From Oligoflexaceae bacterium (GTDB taxonomy: Bacteria; Bdellovibrionota_B; Oligoflexia; Oligoflexales; Oligoflexaceae), in assembly GCA_947474445.1 (NCBI GenBank), contig CANJJY010000326.1, positions 1-5,147 of the forward strand: a DNA stretch of 5,147 nt, given 5' to 3'. The position numbers were made by a program, and so were the translations under genes. This document shows, one piece after another, positions 1 to 5,147 of this stretch. Below the pieces are notes generated by a model that was not told the origin of the DNA, searched no databases, and saw only the letters and a program-made list of their open reading frames with translations. Numbering within the stretch: the first letter of the stretch is position 1; each line of letters begins with the position of its first letter.

Positions 1-508
1 CCCTTTGCAGCTTGACCAGCGCCTCAGAAATTTCGAATTCGAGCAAATCTTCTTTGCGCGGTTCAAAGAAGGGGAGGGGGTGCTCCTTATCCCCGGAAAT
101 GAAAACAGCGCCTAAATAGGCCTTATCTCCCGACGGCGACTGAATGGGTCGCACGCCGTACTTCATCGCCCAAACTTCCTCGTCAGTATCGGGCTGGGGA
201 TCGATGACTTCAACCTTCAGTCGATTCTGTGAAAAGTGAGCATATTCCCTCAGGACTTCTTCCACCCGCCGGGCATGACTTTTAAAGGCCGGCGGCAAAT
301 CATCGACGCTTTTTGAGGCATAGAGTTTGACCAGCACATCGTCTTTTAGCTTTTGAACGATCTCCTTGCTCCCTGAAGACAGCGTGTAAACCCTGTCATC
401 AGTGAGGTCGATGCGATAAAAGAGTTTAGATGACAGGGCGAGCAGCGCCGCGATGGAGAAAGCCGCGACCAAGAAACGTTTGGAGAATCCAAAGAATGCA
501 TACTTCAT
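1..508 (-). CDS. GldG-like ABC transporter auxiliary protein (3' end cut by window edge)
   Basis: My translation of the minus strand from the ATG at 508 stays open for 169 codons to the left edge, so only the N-terminal part is visible. Residues 1-10 are short and basic (MKYAFFGFSK), residues 11-30 form one hydrophobic signal-anchor helix, and the rest should be periplasmic. Right after the helix comes RIDLTDDRVYTLSSGSKEI, the hallmark opening of the GldG/COG3225 family (R-x-DLT-x-x-R-x-YTLS). It is followed by VLVKLYAS, a helical RRVEEVLREY segment and VEVIDPQP, which also fit that family. The start is supported by AAGGTGG at 518-524, nine nt upstream, overlapping the stop of the permease gene. 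It is the third gene of an ATPase-permease-auxiliary operon and probably works with that permease at the inner membrane. In Bacteroidetes GldG is required for gliding; elsewhere the role and substrate are unknown. Family members usually run to several hundred residues, so most of the protein lies outside. Confidence 0.88.
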   Translation of the reverse strand, partial: MKYAFFGFSKRFLVAAFSIAALLALSSKLFYRIDLTDDRVYTLSSGSKEIVQKLKDDVLVKLYASKSVDDLPPAFKSHARRVEEVLREYAHFSQNRLKVEVIDPQPDTDEEVWAMKYGVRPIQSPSGDKAYLGAVFISGDKEHPLPFFEPRKEDLLEFEISEALVKLQR

Positions 509-522
509 GGCAGTCGTCCACC

Positions 523-1257
523 TTATACGGCTTTTTTACTGTGCAGAACTTCAATGGTCAACAGCACGGTGATTCCCATCACACCTAGAAAGTAGCTGAG
601 ATCGCGGGTATCGATCACCCCGTTCATGATGGGCGTGAAGTGAGGCATGAAACCTATATTCGCAATCGCATCGACCAACTGCGCGGGGAAAACGGCAGCT
701 AGAATATCCGTGAAGATCCCCCAACCCACTAGCACGAGGACAAAACTGATCAAGAGTCCGAAAACAAAGGCGACTACTTGGTTCTTAGTCAGGGCCGAAG
801 CGAGGCAGCTAATGCCGAGAAAGGAACCCGCCATGAGAAAAGCACCGAGGTAGCCTGTAAAGACCACACCCCAATCCGGCTCACCGAGGTAAGCGATGGT
901 CGCCGGCAGAGGAAACGTCAAAAACAGACCGATGCAGATAAAGAGCCAGCCAGCAAAGAATTTTGCAAAGACGGCTTCGAACATATTAACAGGTAGAGTC
1001 AGCAGCAGTTCTATCGTTCCACTATGCCGTTCTTCGGCCCATAGTTTCATACCGACGGCAGGAATCAGCACGAGATAAAGCCAAGGCAAAAATTCAAAGA
1101 ACGTCGTAAGACTCGCCTGATTGCTGTTATAAAGATCGCCGATAAAAAAGGTACAGCCAAAGGCAGCCACCAAGAAAATAACGGTGAAGACGTAGGCGAC
1201 CGGCGAGCGAAAATAGCCAAGAAACTCACGCTTGAACAAAGGATAGAGCTGAGTCAT
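523..1257 (-). CDS. ABC-2 type permease, GldF-like
   Basis: This 244-residue protein is an integral inner-membrane subunit of an ABC exporter. Six hydrophobic segments can be picked out at about residues 20-40, 54-72, 96-118, 130-153, 160-184 and 220-239. Between helices 2 and 3 lies KLWAEERHSGTIELLLTLPV (residues 71-90), the conserved cytoplasmic motif of GldF/ABC-2 permeases that contacts the ATPase. A second family feature is MNGVIDTRDLSYF just before the last helix. The length matches GldF-type permeases that are not fused to GldG. Start ATG at 1257 has GGGAG six nt upstream (1264-1268), overlapping the end of the ATPase reading frame by way of its TAA stop, so translation is probably coupled. 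The gene lies 11 nt after the ATPase gene and 14 nt before the GldG-like gene, consistent with a three-part transporter. Family assignment is firm; the transported substrate cannot be read from the sequence. Confidence 0.93.
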   Translation of the reverse strand: MTQLYPLFKREFLGYFRSPVAYVFTVIFLVAAFGCTFFIGDLYNSNQASLTTFFEFLPWLYLVLIPAVGMKLWAEERHSGTIELLLTLPVNMFEAVFAKFFAGWLFICIGLFLTFPLPATIAYLGEPDWGVVFTGYLGAFLMAGSFLGISCLASALTKNQVVAFVFGLLISFVLVLVGWGIFTDILAAVFPAQLVDAIANIGFMPHFTPIMNGVIDTRDLSYFLGVMGITVLLTIEVLHSKKAV

Positions 1258-1268
1258 CGATCACTCCC

Positions 1269-1973
1269 TTATGCTGAGGCCAAGGTGATGGAACGGAAAA
1301 CTTCGTCAAGGGGGCCTCTTTTGAGGAGTTCCTTGGGCGTCGCATCCTCGACGAGCTTGCCGTGAGCGATGATGATCACGCGTTCGCAGATTGCTTGCAC
1401 TTCTTCGAGAATATGGGTGCAGAGAATGATGGTTTTGTTTTTTCCCATGCTCTTGATGAGCTGCCGCACTTCATACTTCTGATTGGGATCGAGACCGTCG
1501 GTCGGCTCATCGAGAATAAGGATGGAAGGATCATGGATCAGGGCTTGGGCGAAACCTACGCGCTGACGATAGCCCTTTGAGAGAGTCTCGATCGGTTTGT
1601 GCCAGACTTCGTCTAAGAAACACACTTTCTTCATTTTTTCTGCAGCAGATCGCCGGTCTTTGAGACCCCGAATCTCGGCGATAAAAAACAGAAATTCTCG
1701 GACCGTCATCTCTTGATAGGAAGGAGCATTTTCGGGTAAGTAGCCGATCGCTCGTTTGACTTCAAGAGGATTTTGTCGAATGTCGTGGCCACCTACGAGC
1801 GCGGTCCCATCGGAAGGCTCGATGAAACCTGTGAGCATCTTCATGGTAGTTGACTTTCCTGCTCCGTTAGGACCCAAAAAGCCTAATATCTGCCCATGGG
1901 GAACGGTAAAGCTCACATTGTCCACAGCTTTGAATGCGCCGAAGGATTTACTTAAGCCTTTGACCTCGATCAT
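1269..1973 (-). CDS. ABC transporter ATP-binding protein, GldA-like
   Basis: This 234-residue cytoplasmic ATPase drives the exporter formed with the next two genes. All nucleotide-binding motifs are present: Walker A GPNGAGKST (34-42), signature LSKGYRQRVG (131-140, the LSKGY form rather than LSGGQ), Walker B ILILDEP with D155 and E156, D-loop GLDP (160-163) and switch histidine H187 in CTHIL. The usual Q-loop region reads GYLPENAPSYQEMTV, with glutamate at the Q position. GYLPE and LSKGY are typical of the GldA and multidrug-type ABC-2 ATPases, so this is a family trait and not damage. Length is usual for a single NBD with a short C-terminal tail. Start ATG at 1973 has GGGGAG at 1982-1987, eight nt upstream. 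It is the first gene of its cluster, after a 124-nt gap with inverted repeats, so it is the likely start of a separate transcript. A bacitracin- or drug-export ATPase would look similar; the GldG-like neighbour favours the Gld type. Confidence 0.94.
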   Translation of the reverse strand: MIEVKGLSKSFGAFKAVDNVSFTVPHGQILGFLGPNGAGKSTTMKMLTGFIEPSDGTALVGGHDIRQNPLEVKRAIGYLPENAPSYQEMTVREFLFFIAEIRGLKDRRSAAEKMKKVCFLDEVWHKPIETLSKGYRQRVGFAQALIHDPSILILDEPTDGLDPNQKYEVRQLIKSMGKNKTIILCTHILEEVQAICERVIIIAHGKLVEDATPKELLKRGPLDEVFRSITLASA

Positions 1974-2001
1974 CAGGAATTCTCCCCACCCTAAACTTTA
2001 A

Positions 2002-2022
2002 TATCAGAAAGACCTTCTGATA
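2002..2022. repeat. Perfect inverted repeat, 8-5-8, upstream of the ABC operon
   Basis: TATCAGAA (2002-2009) and TTCTGATA (2015-2022) are exact reverse complements separated by the five bases AGACC. The element ends 28 nt before the ATPase start codon and just beyond its Shine-Dalgarno sequence. No T-run follows on the minus strand, so it does not look like an intrinsic terminator. It could be a dimeric repressor operator near the transcription start or a hairpin in the 5' leader. The symmetry is seen; the function is inferred. Confidence 0.6.
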
Positions 2023-2023
2023 C

Positions 2024-2054
2024 AGGATAACAGGAGAACGTGTCTCCCTGTCAC
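2024..2054 (-). promoter_or_regulatory. Candidate promoter for the ABC transporter operon
   Basis: On the minus strand GTGACA (2049-2054) matches the sigma-70 -35 box at five of six bases. TATCCT (2024-2029) matches the -10 box at four of six and is preceded by TG plus one base, the extended -10 form. The 19-nt spacer is longer than the ideal 17. Predicted transcription start would fall near 2017, inside the perfect inverted repeat, giving a leader of roughly 45 nt. The gap between maf and the ATPase gene is the only place large enough for an internal promoter here. The match is modest and the host's sigma preferences are unknown. Confidence 0.3.
2030..2051. repeat. Imperfect inverted repeat between the candidate -35 and -10 boxes
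   Basis: ACAGGAGA (2030-2037) pairs with TCTCCCTGT (2043-2051) apart from one bulged C, around a five-base spacer. It lies eight bases from the perfect inverted repeat at 2002-2022 and has the same spacer length, although the half-site sequence differs. It covers the space between the candidate -35 and -10 boxes, a position where a regulator could bind. It could equally be a stem-loop in a transcript that reads through from maf. Confidence 0.45.
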
Positions 2055-2059
2055 CAGAG

Positions 2060-2083
2060 GGTCTAGGTTTTTTTTGTAGGACC
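2060..2083. repeat. Weak inverted repeat with an eight-T loop, just after maf
   Basis: GGTCTA (2060-2065) can pair with TAGGACC (2077-2083) with one bulged base, leaving a loop that contains eight consecutive T on the + strand (2068-2075). In the maf transcript this run is A, and it sits in the loop and not after the stem, so it is not a standard terminator for the purD-maf transcript. It may be chance. Confidence 0.25.
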
Positions 2084-2097
2084 TGAGACGGAAGGGT

Positions 2098-2718
2098 TTA
2101 GGACTTTGGCGGCGAAGGAGTGAACGAAGCTAAGAGATCGATAAGTTCGACCAGCGGAAGGCCCACGACATTTGAGTAGGAGCCTTGGATTTTCTCGACC
2201 ATGAATCCGCCTATTCCTTGGATTCCATAGGCTCCAGCTTTGTCGAGCGGTTCTCCCGTTCCGACATAAAAATCAATTTCACGAGAACTAAGATTTTTGA
2301 AAAAGACGCTGGTTCTCACTACGATTTCGGCCACATGAGCTGACTTTGGAGAGCCCGATGCGACTACCAAGCCGGTGAGTACATCGTGCGATCGACCCGA
2401 CATCGAAGCTAGCATTCGTTTGGCATCTTCCGGGTCGAGTGGCTTTTCCAGAATATGATCGTCGACGACGCCGATGGTGTCGGCGGCGATGACGAGGCTT
2501 GCTTCCGCAGGGGGATGTTTTGCTAGAACGGCTAGAGCTTTCTCCCGCGCGTTTCTCTGGACGTAGGCTTCTGCCGCCTCTCCATCCCGGCGCCGTTCTT
2601 CAATGTCAGGAACCTCAACACTAAAAGGATAGCCGAGGTGGGAAAGCAGCTCCCGGCGGCGAGGAGAGGAGCTCGCCAAGATCAAGCGATGGCCCAGATT
2701 TTCAAATATGCCTGACAT
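2098..2718 (-). CDS. maf: Maf family nucleoside triphosphate pyrophosphatase (dTTP/UTP type)
   Basis: This 206-residue cytoplasmic enzyme hydrolyses nucleoside triphosphates, probably dTTP/UTP and modified pyrimidine nucleotides, to the monophosphate and pyrophosphate, keeping damaged nucleotides out of DNA and RNA. The N-terminal substrate loop is ILASSSPRRRELL (13-25), the catalytic aspartate is D80 in IAADT, EKP follows at 91-93, and DKAGAYGIQG (159-168) and SYSNVVGLP (180-188) complete the site. AGAYGIQG and YSNVVGLP are the E. coli YhdE-type forms and differ from the m7GTP-cleaving YceF subgroup. The frame is open for a further 72 codons upstream, but the family begins only a few residues before the ILASSSPRR motif. 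ATG 2718 has GGTGGAG (2723-2729) four nt upstream, so I take it as the start. It overlaps the YrdC-family gene by 17 nt and is the last gene of the purD cluster. A role in septum inhibition was reported for the Bacillus homologue. Confidence 0.95.
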   Translation of the reverse strand: MSGIFENLGHRLILASSSPRRRELLSHLGYPFSVEVPDIEERRRDGEAAEAYVQRNAREKALAVLAKHPPAEASLVIAADTIGVVDDHILEKPLDPEDAKRMLASMSGRSHDVLTGLVVASGSPKSAHVAEIVVRTSVFFKNLSSREIDFYVGTGEPLDKAGAYGIQGIGGFMVEKIQGSYSNVVGLPLVELIDLLASFTPSPPKS

Positions 2719-3355
2719 AAGTCTCCACCATTTTTTCAATAGAGGATCGAGCCATCGCGCCCTCTCTAAGAATTTCATATGAACTTGCATCGACAATGCG
2801 CAGGAGAGTTGACGGCATGATAGTCTTATCCGTCCGCGATGCGAGGGGCGCCCCGGGCGGAACGTAGATATTTGGATCGTAGCGCTGAACCCAGGCGACA
2901 GCCTCGTCCCAACTTCCACAGGCTGCCTCCCCACTGCGATTGACGCTCGTCGTCGGAAAGCCTCCCTCGATCCGCTCTAGGAGGTCTTGCATCCACGAGC
3001 AAGAAGCGGAAAAGAGCGGCGAACGCAAGGCACAGGTACCGTCGGGTGACTTCAGATAGGGCGCGCACTCTGCGCTCGCGTACCAGATCACGCTCAAAGG
3101 TCCGGGCCACAAAGCGCCCAAGATTTGAGGCCAAACTCCGGGCAAAGCTTGCCATAGCTTTAAGGCCTGATCGAGGCGGGCAACGAGAGCAATCGGACTT
3201 TTTTCCTGTGGTCTCTGCTTGACCGCGCGCAAAGCATCCCACGCTGGGCTCTGATGAGGATCAAAGCTCAATCCCGGCAAGGTGTCGGTCGGATGAAGGC
3301 AAACGCGCCCATCCCGCCAGGCTTTCTCCATCTCCAAAACGAAAAACTCAGACAT
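2702..3355 (-). CDS. TsaC/Sua5/YrdC-family protein, probable L-threonylcarbamoyladenylate synthase
   Basis: This 217-residue protein probably makes threonylcarbamoyl-AMP from threonine, bicarbonate and ATP, the precursor for t6A at position 37 of ANN-decoding tRNAs. Family motifs occur in order: RVCLHPTDTLPGL (17-29), KQRPQEKSP (46-54), WPGPLSVI (83-90), CALRSP (108-113), TTSVNRSG (135-142) and STLLRIVD...ILREG (182-199). The basic KxR and the SxNxSG triad that bind nucleotide and substrate are kept. Two positions depart from consensus: PTDT is followed by LPGL where VYGL is usual, and PGPxT reads PGPLS. There is no C-terminal Sua5 domain, so it is the short TsaC form. The start is ATG 3355, overlapping purE by 8 nt, with a weak AGGA (3365-3368) nine nt upstream. 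The frame stays open another 50 codons inside purE, but those residues do not fit the family. A paralogue such as YciO is the main alternative. Confidence 0.87.
   Translation of the reverse strand: MSEFFVLEMEKAWRDGRVCLHPTDTLPGLSFDPHQSPAWDALRAVKQRPQEKSPIALVARLDQALKLWQALPGVWPQILGALWPGPLSVIWYASAECAPYLKSPDGTCALRSPLFSASCSWMQDLLERIEGGFPTTSVNRSGEAACGSWDEAVAWVQRYDPNIYVPPGAPLASRTDKTIMPSTLLRIVDASSYEILREGAMARSSIEKMVETYVRHI
2723..2729 (-). promoter_or_regulatory. Ribosome binding site deciding the maf start
   Basis: GGTGGAG on the minus strand lies four nt before ATG 2718, inside the end of the YrdC-family gene. It supports the 206-residue Maf start, which is also where homologues begin, against the longer open frame reaching 2934. 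Confidence 0.6.
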
Positions 3356-3848
3356 TGAAGATGATCCTGTGCTGCTCGTCGGCTTCCAGAACTTGGGCAT
3401 TCTGGGACTGCCGGTAGAGTTGAAGCTCCCGATAGAGAGCCGCGTCTGAGGTCGCAAGGATTTGACAGGCGAGCAAGGCTCCGTTGGTAAAACCGGCTTT
3501 GCCAAGAGTCATCGTCGCCACGGGAATACCTCCAGGCATCTGACTCATCGACAAAAGAGCATCGAGACCTGCCGTCGCAGCACCAGGAACAGGCACGGCG
3601 AGACATGGCAGGTTGGTCATCGCAGCGACAACTCCGGCGAGATGGGCGGACATACCCGCCACGCACATAACGACTTTGCCGCCTTGTGCTTCAAAGCCTT
3701 TGACGAGCGACTCGACAAACTGCGGCGAGCGGTGAGCTGACGCGATGCGAAGCTCGAAGGGAATCTTAAATGAACGCAAAACTTCCAAGCCTTTGTCTGT
3801 AATCGTCAAATCGCTGTGACTTCCGAGCAGTATCAAAACCTTGTGCAT
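3348..3848 (-). CDS. purE: PurE, N5-carboxyaminoimidazole ribonucleotide mutase (class I-like)
   Basis: This 166-residue cytoplasmic enzyme acts in de novo purine synthesis, most likely converting N5-CAIR to CAIR as a homo-octamer. Nucleotide-binding and catalytic motifs are clear: GSHSD (9-13), SAHRSP (37-42, with the catalytic histidine H39), AGMSAHLAGVVAA (64-76), the loop AGLDALLSMSQMPGGIPVAT (93-112) and GKAGFTNGALLACQILA (116-132). The last part parallels E. coli PurE closely, down to the terminal EVLE-like QVLE. The SAHR and AHLxG motifs point to class I, which needs PurK to supply N5-CAIR. No purK lies next to it, so PurK must be encoded elsewhere, or the enzyme may use AIR and CO2 directly. 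ATG 3848 has AAGGA with AGGA eight nt upstream. The gene follows purD after 55 nt and overlaps the YrdC-family gene by 8 nt, so the three are probably co-transcribed. Confidence 0.96.
   Translation of the reverse strand: MHKVLILLGSHSDLTITDKGLEVLRSFKIPFELRIASAHRSPQFVESLVKGFEAQGGKVVMCVAGMSAHLAGVVAAMTNLPCLAVPVPGAATAGLDALLSMSQMPGGIPVATMTLGKAGFTNGALLACQILATSDAALYRELQLYRQSQNAQVLEADEQHRIIFNV
3365..3368 (-). promoter_or_regulatory. Weak ribosome binding site for the YrdC-family gene
   Basis: On the minus strand AGGA ends nine nt before ATG 3355, inside the last codons of purE. It is short, so expression of the YrdC-family gene probably relies on ribosomes finishing purE, whose stop lies within the 8-nt overlap. 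It helps choose 3355 over upstream in-frame starts. Confidence 0.4.
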
Positions 3849-3903
3849 AAAAGAAATCCTTCAATTAATCTTGCAATAAGCAAAGCTAAATCCTAGTCGG
3901 AGT

Positions 3904-5147
3904 TCACTCGACGAGAGATAAGCCGATGTCCTTACGGTATTGAATACCCTGCCACTGGGCCGTTAAATCGTGAATCGCGGTATAGACGCGTTGCCGGGCC
4001 GTGGCAAAGTCTTTGCCACGAGCGACGAGGGTCAACACCCGACCTTTGCCGGTCATGTATTTGCCATGTTCAAGGCGGACGGCACCCGCACAGGCGCAAA
4101 AATCAGGACCGTTGTTTTCAAAGATGAAAGAGGGAATTTCAAATCGCTTGGATTCGCCCTCGCCGAAGGGATAGCAAGGTGACGCCAGAACCACAGCGAC
4201 TGCCGCTCCCTCATTGTCGCGACCGGCTGCCACAAAACCTTCCGGCAAGGGGCTCAGACCAAGTTGTGCGGCGATGAGCTGAGCCCAATCGCGCCGATCA
4301 AAGACGGCGAGGACTTCAGCTTCTGGATCCCCGAGCCGTACATTGAATTCGACGACGGAGGGGCCATCGACACTCCACATCAGTCCCACGTAGAGACAGC
4401 CCGTGTAGGTGAGACCGCGCCGCTTAAGTTCTTCGATCAGGGGCTCCACCACCTTTTGCATCACTTGATCGCTCGCATCGGCGGGCAACCAGGGCACCGG
4501 CGTGTAGCAGCCCATGCCGCCTGTATTGGGCCCCTCATCGTGATCGCGCAGCCGCTTGTGATCGACAGCAAAGCCGAGAGGCGTCGCGGGACCCTGACCG
4601 AGGAACACAAAAAAGGAACATTCGCGGCCCTGCAGAATCTGCTCGATGACGACTGTTTCTGCCGCTTTCGCCATTCCCGAGCGATAAAGCCGTTCGATCC
4701 CTTCATCGATCGCCGCTTGATTGGTACAAACAAAGACTCCCTTGCCAGACGCTAGGCCGCTGGCTTTGATCACGGCTCCACCGGTGGCAGCGAGATACTC
4801 TTCCGCCGTCTTGCGACAAGCAGCTTCGCCATGGACCGTCGTGTAAGCCGCCGTAGGAATACCAGCTGCCTGCATCACGTCTTTGGCAAAAGCCTTTGAC
4901 GATTCGAGTTGCGCCACGGCTTTCAAGGGTCCAAAGCAGGGCAGCTGGAGCAGCGCGCAGGCATCAGCAAGGCCTTCAGCCAAAGGCTGTTCGGGCCCCA
5001 CAACGACCAGCGAGATGCCTTGATTTTTTGCATAGCGCGCGACGTCGGTGAGCGACGCTTCATGAGTCATGTCGAGCCTCTGACCGAGACTATCCATGGC
5101 AGGCGATCCTGGCCAAAACCACAGTGAGTCGACAAGAGCAGATTGGC
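3904..5147 (-). CDS. purD: PurD, phosphoribosylamine-glycine ligase (5' end beyond window edge)
   Basis: This ATP-grasp enzyme joins phosphoribosylamine and glycine to make glycinamide ribonucleotide, the second step of purine synthesis, in the cytoplasm. An ATG occurs at 5097, but the frame stays open to the right edge and the 16 codons before that ATG (QSALVDSLWFWPGSPA) align with the family's N-terminal domain around the usual PGN motif. The true start therefore lies outside, by roughly 20 residues. Of the 413 visible residues, numbered from ATG 5097, the motifs in order are VVVGPEQPLAEGLAD (31-45), SKAFAKDVMQAAGIPTA (67-83), VIKASGLASGKGV (109-121), DHKRLRDHDEGPNTGGMGCY (179-198), YTGCLYVGLM (231-240) and EFNVRLGDPEAEVL (250-263), which holds metal- and ATP-binding residues. 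The C-terminal domain ends in YRKDIGLSLVE. It is the first visible gene of the purD-purE-yrdC-maf cluster. The PGN asparagine is replaced by serine. Confidence 0.96.
   Translation of the reverse strand, partial: QSALVDSLWFWPGSPAMDSLGQRLDMTHEASLTDVARYAKNQGISLVVVGPEQPLAEGLADACALLQLPCFGPLKAVAQLESSKAFAKDVMQAAGIPTAAYTTVHGEAACRKTAEEYLAATGGAVIKASGLASGKGVFVCTNQAAIDEGIERLYRSGMAKAAETVVIEQILQGRECSFFVFLGQGPATPLGFAVDHKRLRDHDEGPNTGGMGCYTPVPWLPADASDQVMQKVVEPLIEELKRRGLTYTGCLYVGLMWSVDGPSVVEFNVRLGDPEAEVLAVFDRRDWAQLIAAQLGLSPLPEGFVAAGRDNEGAAVAVVLASPCYPFGEGESKRFEIPSFIFENNGPDFCACAGAVRLEHGKYMTGKGRVLTLVARGKDFATARQRVYTAIHDLTAQWQGIQYRKDIGLSLVE

Noticed and set aside
2043..2075. Possible rho-independent terminator on the + strand ending in eight T
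   Set aside because: There is no + strand gene to terminate, and the only stem directly before the T-run is about four base pairs (CCCT/AGGG) with a gap before the T-run.
2719..2934. N-terminal extension of Maf
   Set aside because: The extra 72 codons overlap the YrdC-family gene and do not resemble Maf; the ATG at 2718 has a ribosome binding site and fits homologue starts.
2826..3242. 138-codon minus-strand frame inside the YrdC-family gene
   Set aside because: It is rich in arginine and low in recognisable structure, and overlaps a gene whose motifs are all in another frame.
3356..3505. N-terminal extension of the YrdC-family protein
   Set aside because: The extra 50 codons lie inside purE, are low-complexity in Ser, Pro and Thr, and precede the point where the YrdC fold begins.
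3268..3666. 132-codon minus-strand frame overlapping purE
   Set aside because: Rich in Arg, Cys and Ser with no family resemblance, while purE motifs run through the other frame.
3849..3903. Possible terminator or promoter between purD and purE
   Set aside because: Only a four to five base-pair stem (TTGC/GCAA) with no following T-run is present and no good promoter boxes, so I treat it as a simple spacer carrying the purE ribosome binding site.
4264..4755. 163-codon + strand open frame opposite purD
   Set aside because: It lies wholly antisense to a well-conserved part of purD, has no recognisable family and no convincing ribosome binding site. It is a shadow of purD codon use.
1..5147. 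Search for mobile elements, CRISPR arrays, toxin-antitoxin or defence genes, tRNA genes
   Set aside because: No direct-repeat array, transposase, integrase, tRNA cloverleaf or defence-type protein is seen; the coding space is filled by housekeeping and transport genes.

Overview
The window carries seven protein-coding genes, all on the minus strand and packed almost end to end. None is complete novelty: every one belongs to a recognisable family. Both edges cut a gene, a GldG-like gene on the left and purD on the right. Base composition is close to half G+C throughout and I see no mobile element, tRNA, rRNA, CRISPR array or phage gene. The organism looks like a Gram-negative bacterium. A GldA/GldF/GldG-type ABC exporter beside housekeeping purine genes would fit Bdellovibrionota/Oligoflexia or other former deltaproteobacteria, but that placement is a low-confidence inference from gene content only.

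Right half, read in transcription order from the right edge: purD (3904-5147, N-terminus beyond the edge), a 55-nt gap, purE (3348-3848), a TsaC/Sua5/YrdC-family gene (2702-3355, overlapping purE by 8 nt) and maf (2098-2718, overlapping the previous gene by 17 nt). The overlaps indicate one transcript with translational coupling. The set joins two steps of de novo purine synthesis (PRA to GAR, and the carboxylation step to CAIR) with a tRNA t6A-precursor synthase and a nucleotide house-cleaning pyrophosphatase. The common theme is nucleotide supply, nucleotide quality and translation.

A 124-nt gap (1974-2097) separates the two halves. It is the only intergenic space of any size. It holds two adjacent inverted repeats with 5-nt spacers, a third weaker one around a run of eight T on the + strand, and a plausible but unproven promoter firing leftward.

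Left half: an ABC ATPase (1269-1973), an ABC-2 type six-helix permease (523-1257) and a GldG-like membrane-anchored auxiliary protein (1-508, C-terminal part off the edge). They are spaced 11 and 14 nt apart, and each downstream gene has a Shine-Dalgarno sequence that overlaps or abuts the upstream stop codon. Together they form a three-component exporter of the GldA-GldF-GldG type, needed for gliding in Bacteroidetes but of unknown substrate in other bacteria.

I looked for an undescribed system and did not find one. The observations most worth following are the hairpin/palindrome cluster ahead of the transporter operon and the altered substrate-loop motif of the YrdC-family protein.
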